Assembly (NCBI GenBank): GCA_963575645.1
Contig: OY754468.1
Coordinates: forward strand, 52,959,665 to 53,023,664
Direction: 5' to 3'
Source of the DNA: Xanthostigma xanthostigma
Lineage: Eukaryota > Arthropoda > Insecta > Raphidioptera > Raphidiidae
DNA length: 64,000 nucleotides
Shown one piece after another: positions 10,801-21,800 of the stretch. Every line of letters starts with the position of its first letter. Within the stretch, counting starts at the first letter, position 1. Both the position numbers and the translations under genes were made by a program. The notes beneath the pieces are model-generated. The model saw only the letters and a program-made list of their open reading frames with translations. It made no database searches and was not told the origin of the DNA.

Positions 10801-12833
10801 TCATCATCAATACTGATAAAAACACACAAATAAAAGTTTCGGAACCGCGTTCTCTCGTCTATAATACAAAATACCCGAAAAGCAAAAGTTGCGCGTTACA
10901 ATTTTATATTCTAGTACAACTAACTCTACATATATCAGGCACAATTATTATTATATTTTTAATCGTGTAACAATTTAGATTTCTGTGGGGTTTTCAAGTT
11001 TCTTGACTATTTTGTATGATGCCTAGTTGTAAAATGTGTTTTTAGAATTTCTGTCTGTCTAAAATTCGGATTTAGCCAATAGCTAAGGTTCTGACGTAGT
11101 GTCTGCGGTATTAACAAAATTAGATCCGTTATCTGAGCCCCGAATTTTCGAAAAGTTTATAGTCCTAAGATTAGTAGAATATGGACGACCAAGAAATAAA
11201 ATCATACGCAAAGTCTAACTGAACCACCGGTACAAAAATTCGAGACATAGAAAAAATCGGATAAGGGGACTCCTGTATACATGCCCATGCTTCGAAATTA
11301 CACATTCAGAACATTTACCTATAGTTGTAAGCAGTAGTAATTACCGATTAGTAATAATAATGAATGTATATGCTCTGGCCGCGATGACGTAACGGTGTGC
11401 AGATAGCAGACGCCGCGTCGTCAGACGTCATTCATTCATTACGCCACGCTTGCCGGTAGCGTCCTATAGCGGTAAGCGTATCGAATCATGCATTAATATT
11501 ATATTAAAATAGTGGGGTAAACTGTGCGTCCTTTGAGGAGTAGGAGTTTCCGCGAACTGTTGTAGATATTTAAACGAATATAAACGCTTTGCTAGAAATT
11601 GATTCGTGTCTACAAAATTGTAAAAACCAGTCCGGTGACGTGATTGTTGCGTCGATGTCTAGGAAATCCTACTTTTTTCCAAAAAATACAGGGAAATGAT
11701 GTCATTTGATGCATACTTTAAACTAATAAGTCGATTATTGATAGTGGAAAGTAAAAGTTATCGTTAATTAATGGATTTTAAAGCTTTGTAACAGAAACGA
11801 ATCGGTAACGAAAAAAAATTGGTTGTCTGTAAAGTCGGTTTACGGACGATAGTTTTACGTGATAACGTATTCCGTAATACATAACCTAAATTTATATAAT
11901 AATTATAATAATTTGAATCTATGATATTGCATCTTTCGCTTCAAATTTAGGTTAATTTTATTTATTAAATTACTCACCACCTATAAAAATATTTTTTTTT
12001 ATTAACTTTCTTTCTTTCGTATTTATTTAAGTCTCAAAGATTAGCTGTCATAATATTTATAAAACAATTGTTTCACTGTTTATATAAAATTCCAAAACCT
12101 ACTTACAATATTTAAGTATTCATACGTCAAAAAATTGATTTTTATAATGATAAAATTTGTATGAAAACGATTTTTTCGAGAGATGAGACCTAGCTAAAAC
12201 GATTTTTTGCCCCCCAAAATCCCTTTTCAGTAAATTTCATCCAAATCGTTAGGGTCGTTTTCGAGAAAAGCACGCACAGGGTCAGGCGGAACGTTACGAA
12301 CGTTACGTTAGGAACGTTACACTTTTTCGTGCATGCAGCCGGTGTTTTATCAATTTATAAGATTGGTGATTCATCAATTTATAAGACGTTATCACGTCAA
12401 AATGCGGCTTTTTAAATATCCGATGGGACGGTGTTTTTGTCTGTCTGTTTGTGTAGGTATAGCAGTCGAAAAAGGCTTACATCGATTTCGATGAAATTTG
12501 ATACACTATCAATTGATGCCCAAACTTACAAGTAAACAATATTTTTAATAAGGCCACGCTCTCCGAAAGTTCGTATTGAAACCGACATTAACGCGTTGAA
12601 AACCACGGACAAAGGCCACTTCTATTTAAAATTAACAAAAATAAATAGAAAAATCTCAGATTCAATTTTCTGAATAATATTATGAACGTACCTCTGCAAA
12701 TCTTAGTAATTTTAACTTTGCAATCCGATGCGGGGTCGGGCCTAGGTAATTCACGCGGGTCTTTATCATCGGGATAAGGATCTTCTGCCCCCCTATTTTG
12801 TGCTAATCTTGCACTGCTGAACAGCTGTTGTTT
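7860..12833 (-). CDS. SINA/SIAH-like RING E3 ubiquitin ligase (5' incomplete)
   Basis: Three exons join in phase: 12833-12692, 10489-10165 and 8388-7860, giving at least 331 residues; the first exon begins at a splice acceptor, so the start codon lies further upstream and was not found. Exon 2 holds a RING: CFVC, a second half AVCGNVWCANC and CPFCR, ending in a PFCRVPV motif like SIAH. Exon 3 holds the SIAH-type zinc-finger pair (CDHRPLNCP, HFCKWKG, HLRNAH) and a divergent C-terminal substrate-binding domain. SIAH-family proteins ubiquitinate bound substrates for proteasomal decay. The fourth RING ligand is not the usual His: the sequence has C-A-V-C-G-N-V-W-C, so an extra Cys may replace it. 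An ~85-residue acidic, Pro-rich N-terminal extension is unlike canonical SIAH. Introns carry families A and a long foldback. Confidence 0.82.
8408..8584 (-). mobile_element. Helentron-like family A, copy A2
   Basis: Short minus-oriented copy with the 3' stem-loop and terminal CCAAT at 8408. Its T run (minus strand) leads straight into the 3' splice site of the last SINA-like exon, 17 bases away. Internal CACTTTTTCGTGCATGCAGC is shared by all copies. Confidence 0.75.
8592..8783 (-). mobile_element. Helentron-like family A, copy A3
   Basis: Lies head to tail with A2, separated only by a short A run. It carries both ends of the family and a different internal segment (GGGCCGATCGTGCGCGGAAC). Confidence 0.75.
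9271..10041. mobile_element. Long foldback MITE with TACAGGGTGTCCC ends
   Basis: Both ends read TACAGGGTGTCCCATTAAG in opposite orientation and pair for ~100 bases; after an unpaired ~145-base insert in the left arm, pairing resumes (TACCAGTGGCGTACGGCAG, 9519-9700 with 9760-9938) to a small central loop. Flanks repeat TATA. The whole is close to a single hairpin. No transposase. It lies in an intron of the SINA-like gene. Confidence 0.8.
10512..11817. other. Intron sequence of the SINA-like gene without recognised features
   Basis: This part of the intron between the exons at 10489 and 12692 contains no open frame with splice context. A GC-richer patch at 11375-11480 includes GATGACGTAACGG and several CG dinucleotides, which could be regulatory, but nothing specific can be called. 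Confidence 0.4.
11818..12400 (-). mobile_element. Helentron-like family A, copy A4 (583 bp)
   Basis: Full-length medium copy. It shares with A7 a ~500-base interior containing TATGATATTGCATCTTTCGC and AACGATTTTTTGCCCCCC, and has both family ends. Confidence 0.8.
12401..12560. repeat. Retroelement-like fragment flanking A4
   Basis: TTTGTCTGTCTGTTTGTG followed by ATCGATTTCGATGAAATTTG resembles the region found at 5150-5210 and insect RTE-like 3' regions. It suggests that A4 inserted in or next to an old retroelement piece. Confidence 0.35.
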
Positions 12834-14337
12834 CTGGAATTTAAATAGACATTTTTTATGATTTCTGAGGTCTCCGCGGTACGACAGATATGTTGCATAA
12901 ATATGTAAGAAGTATTTGCACACCGTCTAAGTACTGCTTAAAATATGACTCGGTATTTTCTTTGAACTTGTTCTTGATTCAAAGAATTATTGGGATGGCA
13001 TATTAATTTTACATTAAAAAACCGCAGGTGAACATTGTCTCCATTTTATTCAGTGCTGTTATCTAAATAAAATAGGAAGAGTAGTTCCGTACATAACGAA
13101 ACAAAATACTAAAATAGTATCTATATTAATTATTAAATTACCGTTACTTAATAATCTATCAAAAATTTTAATTGTTAGACTGCTTTGTGAAATAATAAAG
13201 CTAACATTTGGAAATTCAAGATCACATTTTTGGACGAGACCAAATTAACTGTGATACTACTGTTTTAAATATTCGTCTACATTCACTAGAAGTTTATCAC
13301 CTTATATATTATATTATTAAAAAAAATATATGTATTGTATTTTCAAAGAAAACACATTATGCAACAACTGCATGGAAAATATTCTAGTACCAAAACAAAT
13401 CAAAGTTTGAATTTAATCTACTTATAAGTATTATTTTATCATTATCTAACTAAATATTGGCGGTACAAAATGATAGGTACTCGAGCTTTTTTAAATTTTA
13501 ATACTTCTTTTAAATTATACAAACATTTATGAACAGGTAAGTACTGCAACAATAAAATAAATTTTGTAGTAATACACCATTGTTACTTTAAAGCTTCTTT
13601 CATTCAAAAAGTATCTGAACTTTTAAAATTTTGCGCAACATAACAATTCGGAAAAATATATAAACTTTAAAAAAAACCTACCCATACTTTAAACCAACTC
13701 AACATTGCTTCAATCACTTTATTACTTTTAATGACAAAAAGTTAGTTTTATTATTAGTGTTACAATAAATAATAAGCACACGCGTCAAATCAGAAAGGCA
13801 TGCGATATCATACCGACGCGACAGTCAAATCGGAACTAAAATATTAAATAAAATAAAAATACGTAAAGCGTGCGATGACTGTACGCGAACGTCTGCGTAC
13901 TGTATTTTATCAACTAGTAAAGTACTGGCTACTGGCTAGTGTCTGATATTTGTGTGTACATAGAGTACCTACAATGAGTCAGTATAGACATGCGTTCATA
14001 CATATTTAACCAGTTAACAGTTGTATAAACAAGCCATGTCATTTTTACAAACAATTAAAATTTGGCGTCTTGTGCAACATCGGCGCGTAGCGTCGTCGTG
14101 TTTCTTAAGGTAGCCGTAAGATCTCTTTATTACAGATGATCCCTGTTCGTGTTTAATATCATTATCTAACTGGGGAGCATCCAGGTGCCTGATTATTAAA
14201 TAGGTCAGTTAGTCACCGGCGATTTTTATTAAAGACAGCGCACACTTGTCAAGCACAAACCTGTATAATCATTCAACCAGTATAGTACAAACCTGTAACC
14301 TGTCCGATGTCGCACTCTAGATCAGCACAGGGTTGCC
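12834..14337. other. Intergenic stretch upstream of the known SINA-like exons
   Basis: AT-rich, with no exon I can support on either strand. The missing 5' exon and promoter of the SINA-like gene should lie here or beyond. The patch at 13780-13960 is richer in CG dinucleotides (ACGCGTCAAATCAG, ACCGACGCGACAG) and is a promoter candidate only. Confidence 0.4.
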
Positions 14338-14838
14338 AGACGTACGAGAAATCTCGTACCATTACAAGATTACAGTTTTTGTACGAGATACAAGAATAAC
14401 AAAATTCTCGTACAATTTTGTACGAGATTTTAACAATGATGAGTGCCTTCGCTAGGTATCAGCCAAAAAGTGTAAGAATTTGCATGTTTACCTACTTCAC
14501 ACACCCCAAAACGATCGACTGGGCGCATCACAAATGCACTACCTCATCACTATATGAAACTAGACAACTTGAGTGGGGAATCCCCGTTTAATGTATTTAT
14601 TTGTTGTTGTCCTTATTACACTAATGTTAATCACTATCAATTCTAATTGTTTCATTTGAAAACCGCAAAGAATATGACTACTCAAAGTTAAATAGTACAG
14701 TAAATAGCATAAATTATAAATTTTATTCGATATACCTACTTTAAATTTATAGGTATTAGGTACTTGTACGAGATTAATTAAAAATACGAGATATTTAGCA
14801 CTAGTACGAGAAAAAAAATCCGTCATCTGGCAACCCTG
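14338..14838. mobile_element. hAT-like MITE (501 bp)
   Basis: Ends are CAGGGTTGCCAGACGTACGA and the inverted TCATCTGGCAACCCTG. The 8 bases before (GATCAGCA) and after (GTCCAGCA) match at 6 of 8, as expected of an aged hAT target duplication. Internal TACGAGAT-type repeats lie next to both ends. Confidence 0.75.
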
Positions 14839-15489
14839 GTCCAGCACAAACCTGCACAAACCAGCAGATTGTAGTGTAGGCTTCGTAATGTGACATGTAG
14901 TTTTCAGGTAGTTTTATTAATGCAAATTAATTAAGGCTAGACAGAAATTCATTCATGTTACATGTAGCATTCATTAATTAATCGATCTTTTATAATACGA
15001 GTAATAAGTAAAGTTAAATATCATGTACTTTTTATGTACAAACTATAAAGTAAATAAGTATACCCAGATAGTCTGCAGGGACACCCGCTTATTTATTTTT
15101 GTCCTTCTCTTCACAGGTACCCTGGTTCACTAATCATCACAACGTGATAAGGTGTCTAAACTGTTTAATTAACGATAAAGCGACATTTGAGAATAATTGG
15201 GATTATAAAGATTAGAAAAACATAGATTTTAAAGATAAAAGGACTGGCTTATCAGTTTCTTAATTTTTCAACAGAGTTGGTTTGCACTGCCATCTACGTT
15301 TGAATAGTCAAAGTAGTCAAAAATTTTCACTTCTATCGTGTCGTCTTTCCTGTTTTACCGATTGCACGCAGTGTCTTCTCTTTAGTTTTTACTTTTGCCA
15401 ATCTGGCAGAAATAGTCAAAATATAAATGTCATTTTAAAGAGCTGTCAATTTATAATTATTTAAAAATTTCAAATAATACTAATACAAA

Positions 15490-15887
15490 TGGCAGATCTC
15501 AACAAAGCTGAGAAGATTGCAGCCGCCCGCAAAAAAGTAAGTATATATTATACTCTATTTACGGACATTTATAAAATTGATTACTTTATTGTCGGTGCTA
15601 TAATCGAAAGGTTATCTTTATTAATAAGATTATTTCGATGCTGAAATCAAATCAAATCACGACCTACAGTCATAAATAATATATTGTGACATAGGTACTT
15701 ATTTATTATTGTTTTCAGTTAAAACAGTTCCAACAAAAAAGTAACGCCGATAGAATCAGACAAGTAAAAATAAAAAAAATCCAGTCACCCAATAGGCGCC
15801 TATTTTAACGAGTGTGTTAATGTACAAGAACAGTTTGTCGATATTTTTGAAAATGCGAATCGACAGACAGAAATTCGACACGAAACG
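15490..15887 (+). pseudogene. 5' fragment of a golgin (GM130/GOLGA2-like) gene, probably broken
   Basis: Exon 1 (15490-15537) reads MADLNKAEKIAAARKK and is followed by GTAAGT; exon 2 starts at 15720 after TTTTCAG with LKQFQQKSNADRIRQ. AARKKLKQFQQK is the conserved N-terminal basic motif of GM130, the p115-binding part of this Golgi tether. Exon 2 then stops at 15806. In the +1 frame, after an 8-base A run at 15772-15779, protein-like sequence continues (AYFNECVNVQEQFVDIFENA) to another stop near 15889. No long coiled-coil exons follow before the F-box gene. I read this as a truncated copy with a frameshift in the A run. A real short gene with an unseen splice at CAA|GTAAAA is the alternative. 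Confidence 0.55.
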
Positions 15888-16155
15888 TAGCGACGACAAA
15901 TGTCGAATCTACGAACGGTGCGAGAACGCATATCGGTGACGGAAACGAAATGGATACGGCGAAATAAGATCACTAAACTTTTGGGAAAAATCAATAGCAG
16001 TAATTTAGTAGAGCCAAAAGATATAACTTTTTGTGAAACCTTCCATCCTTGTCCGCTGTGTTCTGGTAAACAAATAACTACCTATTTGAAATTTATGATA
16101 AGCGATGGCGTTAGCTTTAAAATACAGTTTTATTAAAATATTCAAAGCGTAACTG

Positions 16156-16367
16156 TTTATATATGTCACCGTAAAATTGTAAATACCGTTAGGTTGTAAT
16201 CTGTCTCGCGAGATTGTGAACTGTCGAAAGATTGTGAACCTCAACGTAATAATAATACATTAAATTGTAAGCAGTACGTTGAGGTTCACAATCTTTCGAC
16301 AGTTCACAATCTCGCGAGACAGATTACAACCTAACGGTATTTACAATTTTACGGTGACATATATAAA
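16156..16367. repeat. Perfect 93-base inverted repeat (small foldback MITE)
   Basis: Arms 16156-16248 and 16275-16367 are exact or nearly exact reverse complements around a 26-base spacer. The arm includes CGCGAGACAGATTACAACC and GTTCACAATCTTTCGACAG. Confidence 0.85.
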
Positions 16368-16500
16368 GAAAATGTTGACAGTTCTCTTTAAGACTAGCCC
16401 CATCGCTTAAAAAACAGTGCAATATTTGTACCATCAAATCTGGCGGGATTTTATTTCTATATGAATGTATAATATGTGTATAATTCGGACGTGATTAATC

Positions 16501-16990
16501 AATAAAATATTTTTAACAAAAAATTTGAACCGACTTCAAAATATGCACTAAAAAGTAATAAAATAATTGCATTTTTGGAGTCGGTGTCAGCCAAGGAAAC
16601 ACTACAATATACCTAGCAATAATAACACCGACTCCAAAAATGCAATTATTTTATTACTTTTTAGTGCATATTTTGAAGTTGGTTCAATTTTTTTGTTAAA
16701 AATATTTTATTTTCCTCTTTTTAGTGTTAGATAATCTAACACTAAAAATTATTCAGTTATTTTATGAAGTATTGCAATGGGTAAAATTTGAGTTTGCCTC
16801 GATTTTTCCGGATTTCACCATCAGATCCTGACTTGGTGATGGGACTACCTCGGAAGTGCACTCTTTCGAATAAAAAAAAAAATTGAAAATCGGTCCATAA
16901 TTGACGGAGAAATCGGTGAACATACATAAAAAAAAAATATATATACAGACGAACATATAACCTCCTCCTTTTTTGAAGTCGGTTAAAAAT
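16501..16990. mobile_element. MITE-like element with CCGACTTCAAA ends and an inner foldback
   Basis: AACCGACTTCAAAATATG at 16527 is mirrored by TTTTTTGAAGTCGGTTAAAA ending at 16988. An inner pair of arms (16501-16588 with 16625-16711) contains GCATTTTTGGAGTCGGTGTC. The right part has GAACATATAACCTCCTCCTT, a sequence I know from common insect repeats ending in GAAGTCGGTT. Confidence 0.65.
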
Positions 16991-17268
16991 AGCTCATATC
17001 TACTGAAATAACATTAACTAAAGACAAATTAAATGATAGTATTATTAATTATCGAAATATATATCGCGAATGTGTTCATGATAAAATAACTTCAGTTATT
17101 GTACAATGTTGTAAAATTGATGACTTTATATAAACACTAAATTGTTATAACATAACACAAATGAGTTTAAAATAAATAATGACAAAATATGAAGTTTTTT
17201 TTTTATTTTTACGTTATATAAAAGAGTCAAACTTTCAAATACCTAATCAGTTTTTTATGGCTCCTCTA

Positions 17269-17520
17269 CACAAGTGGCCAGCACCGCCACTTACAGGCAC
17301 TCACGATTGTGTAGAGGGCATATTCGTCGGTGCGTGGACATAATCGCCTGTAATCGGCAGTAATCGGTTGATTGTCGGTACATCAAAGGAATGCGTGGCC
17401 AGCATCGTGCGCCCGTACACACAATCGGACCGGCACGATTGCGTGGAGGGCTAGGCAATCATCGCGGCGATGATAGACACTTATTTGAGTGGCGGTGCTG
17501 GCCACGTGTGTAGTAGAGGC
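17269..17520. mobile_element. MITE family F, copy F1 (252 bp)
   Basis: Ends pair as CTCTACACAAGTGGCCAGCA against TGCTGGCCACGTGTGTAGTA. The interior is GC-rich (GCATCGTGCGCCCGTACAC, GCAATCATCGCGGCGATGAT). A close copy lies at 50441. The imperfect terminal repeats suggest a hAT-type MITE; the target duplication is not clear. Confidence 0.75.
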
Positions 17521-18822
17521 TTTAAATTTTGTCTATAGCCAATTTGGTTTTATTTTATTTTCACGTACATTTCTGGTGAGTTTTCTCATTGTTCATTGTG
17601 TATTAAAATCACATTTTTAATAATTAATGATTTAAAAAATAGTCCAATATTTAAAAAAAAAATTAATTGGAATTATTAGACATCCATAATAATTACCATA
17701 TTAAAATTTGAGCTTATTATCTATACATTGCTCTGTCGCCTGTAAAACCTTGATTAATTTCCCCCTGTAGTTATAGACAAAATAAAAAAAAAATAACTGA
17801 AAATCCATTTTTTCAATTTTGAATTTGCCAAAAAAATGTAACTTGAAATTTTAAACTGTCGTGAGTCCGTCTCTGGTTTTAACGTTTTGAAACCAAAATA
17901 TCTGGCGTCTTAAAAATGTGCATCGGCCAATCTCAATAACTACTGAAGCGATTTAAAAAATTCTTGCAGTGTTTGAAAGTCTGAATTTATGTAATTCTTT
18001 TATCAGTTGTCAGGTTTTAATCGGGGAATTTTTACTTCAACGATTTCGTCTATTCTGCAGCTCCTACTTATTATTTACTTAAATAGTAATAATTTGCAAT
18101 ACCCTTTGACATGCAAATTTGTTTATATTGACTATTGAGTCACTAAAGTTGTTCTATCTATTATCTCTTTAAATTATCGCTTATCATTATCAATATTATA
18201 GTAAATATTAGATTACGTATCTTTATTGGCCTTTAGTAAATAACTATAAATTATGACAAATGCATCCAAAAATTCATGTCCTATTTTTTTAAGCAATTTT
18301 TTTAAAAATCTTTTGGAAACTCTAAATTTAATTTCCAACTTTTTAGTCTTTGTAAAATAAAAAAAATCAGACTATAGTAATGTCACGAAAATTATACACG
18401 ACTGCAAATTTTCACGTCAATTGGACATAATACAAGTCAAGCTAAAATATAAGTTTGTTAAAATAATAATCGCCGCTATAAAATAAACACAAATATTACG
18501 TTTAAACTTATGTAAATAACTTAAAAATGCCAGAAAATACTTTAAAATGAACGTACATTTTGAGACCTATCTTTTAGTATTTAAAAATAGCCATTTCGGC
18601 GACTCCAAAACGTTTGGTTGTTTCGCAGATATGCAGCTTTCATTGAAAACACAATCAAAGCAAAAATATTTATAGGTATGATATTTTTAGATTCGTATAA
18701 ACACTATAAATAAACATCCCAAAAACATTGTTTTCATTTGAGAGTCGTTTGCCAACGTGAAAATTATATAATTTTCTTGAAAACTGAGCAGTCTGCGATC
18801 GCAGAGTGCATGGCTTGCAACA
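17521..18822. other. AT-rich 5' flank of the F-box gene
   Basis: No repeat family or exon recognised. The 200 bases before the ATG at 18823 should hold the F-box promoter; no TATA box in a convincing position was seen. Confidence 0.4.
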
Positions 18823-21800
18823 ATGAATAAGGGCTGCTGGAAAGTTGATGAAAATGACGAAGGTACGTAATTCTTTTATTGTTAGAAATAATAACAGTTC
18901 TAGTGTAAGTTTAGTGAAAGTGATTTTTCGTGCTGTGTTTTTGTACAAACATAAAATGAAAGTGTTTTGAAAACAATCTAATTTACACCGGAATTCTGAA
19001 ACGTTACATACCTAAAATTACAATAAATTCAAGGTTCGCTCTTGGGAATAAAATAAGCATCGCGGAAATATCGATATTTCCGGGTTCAAATCCCGGTCAC
19101 GTCTCTGGAGTTTTGTATTTGGCTTTTTTCCAAGAACACTTAAGAAAAACACATCATCATAATAAAAACTAAAAACTTTTAAACGTGCGAGAATCAAGGG
19201 TAAATATTAAACAAAAAATATATGTAATACCTATATTATAGGTATTTTCATGCAGATTAGTTTTTTATCATCATTATTATAAAAAAATCAGTATAATAAT
19301 TTATGTATATAGGTGTCCAAAGACACGTTGAGGTTTTTGTACCATTAACCATTTCGAAACTATCAATTTTAGACACATCGTAACCGTTTCAACTTTCAAC
19401 ATAGTAATGATAGTCTTGAAATATTAACATTTCTGAGTGATAACAGTGTGTGTGTGGTTGAGAGAGAGAAAGCAATAAAATTCATTCTCACAATCGAAGG
19501 TTAAAACTCATTCAATTTTAGTCGCTTTTAAAATTTAGCCGCCCAAGGACAGTGCCTCGCGAACTGAAGCCTAAATCCTCCTCTGAACATAAAAGGAAAA
19601 ATAAATCATTCATTAAAATTACTTTTTGAACTGAATTATATTCATAACGTGCCGATTTGATCTTCTCATTTAATTTAATTACACGCAAAGATTACAATCT
19701 TCTAAGCTGTTTGAATGCAAACGAAATATTTATACAGAATTTCATAATTTGGCAGCGATCTACATCGATGTAGAAGAAGATATTGTAGACGACAAAAACC
19801 ACGAATATTCCCGTTGGCCAGAATTACCTGATTTGTTGATGGAACACATTTTTCAACGGCTGACGATAAGACAACGTTACTACGCCAGCCTCGTGTGTCG
19901 CTCGTGGTTTCGAGCATTTCATTTATCGGGCGTCTGGTCACATTTTTCTTTAGAGGACAGAACGCTCACGCGAGGAAAATTTAACTACTATTCCGGCTGG
20001 CAGGTAAACTTTATTTAAAAACTTTGTTCCTGTGTTAGTCTTTTGTTTTGCACTGCTCTTAGTGCTAATATGAATTTACAGGAGCTGCACTTGAAAATAA
20101 TGCATTTGGCCAACTTTCTAATCCATGACTTTCCGTATCGTTTTTTGAAGTGAAAACTTCTTTAGCGGCGCTGTACACTTTTTTTGTAATGGGTAAAAAA
20201 TGTTAAACTCGCGTCAGGAAAAGTAAGAACTGGGTGAGACTCTCTAAGTGATAGTAATTGCCAGATACTTTTTATACAACGTTAGACATCTACCGTTGAA
20301 ATATCGTACATAAAAATGCAATCTATGATACAAACCATTTTATTTACAAGTGTTGTCAATAAATAAACAATGCTTCTAAATGCAAAAAATTAAGACGTTA
20401 ATATTCAAGTTTTCACTTGCGCAGGCACTCCCAGAGTGTAACCCGTCTTTTTTTTTATCTTCCGTGTTTTGATTAGTGTTCAGATGTATAAAAACAGATG
20501 ATTATAAATGAAGTTAAAAAAGTCCGTCTTTATTGCAGTACGTTCTGGACCACGCTCGCACACAAACATGCTTGTACACAGTCGGAAGACATTTTCGAAA
20601 GCTAACATTTGAACCGATGCTCAACTTTTATAATTTGTATGAATTTATGAACATGCTATCTTGGTCTATCGAAAAAGCAAGACTTCCTACGCCGAGCAAA
20701 CAATTCGAAGGTATCGGAACGAAAATACGCTCGATGAAGTTTACATTTCCTTGTAACATGGCGTCTCGAGATGAGACCGAACGTCTTAGATTATTCGGAA
20801 CCGGAGGTTTGTGTCTCGATTTTTACGAACAGCGATAGAAAGAAATCTCAAAACTATATCTGTTCTTTTATACAGGATGCTAATCAGAAGCTTTCTACAC
20901 TTTGACAGATGATAGTAGAGATCAAAACAAGAAAAAAAGTTTTATTACTCGCACAAAAATAAATCTACATTGAAAAAAATCCTTTTCAAGCTAAATTTCG
21001 ATAAAAGCTGTTTCTAAATGGAAATTGTATAAAAAACGATAGCAAATGCATGTATACAAGTATCATTTCAATCGATCAATTATTTTGTAAGCAGGATCGA
21101 ATTAAAATTCTACAATGTTTTTCTTATGAAGAAATTTGTACGGTCATAATCTAAAGTCATTGTCATTTTTGACGTGATAACGTCTTATAAATTGATGAAT
21201 CACCAATCTTATAAATTGATAAAACACCGGCTGCATGCACGAAAAAGTGTCACGTTCCTAAGTCCTAACGTTCGTAACGCATAACGTTCCGCCTGACCCT
21301 GTGCGTGCTTTTTGCTAATTTCTCGCTCAATTTAAATCAGATCGGTTTGAAACCAGTCTTAAACGAAAGAGGAGAACATTTTACATAGATTTCGTATAAC
21401 AGAATTTGCCTAAACAGTTTTTTTATACAAATTTATATAGAAAAATAGCTGTATAAATGCAACATGAAAACGGCTGAATTTCTAATGTTTAATTCAATTT
21501 TTTGACATTAGTATATTGTGAAATGCAACGCCTTCTAAGTTAAGTATTGGAATAACTAATTATTATTAAAACATAATACTTTGACAGTTGCAAACGTCAC
21601 TTTTGACATTTCTTATCATTCCGACACCAAGGATAAGCGGATTGAAACCAAATTTTGGGAGGTTTAGGTTATGTATTACGGAATACGTTATCACGTAAAA
21701 CTATCGTCCGTAAACCGACTTTACAGACAACCAATTTTTTTTTCATACGATATTTTGATTTTGATAGATTCATCAAGGTGTAAAAAATTTCAAAACTACA

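Noticed and set aside
19059..19115. A tRNA gene
   Set aside because: Only the T arm is well formed; no D arm, anticodon arm or acceptor pairing.
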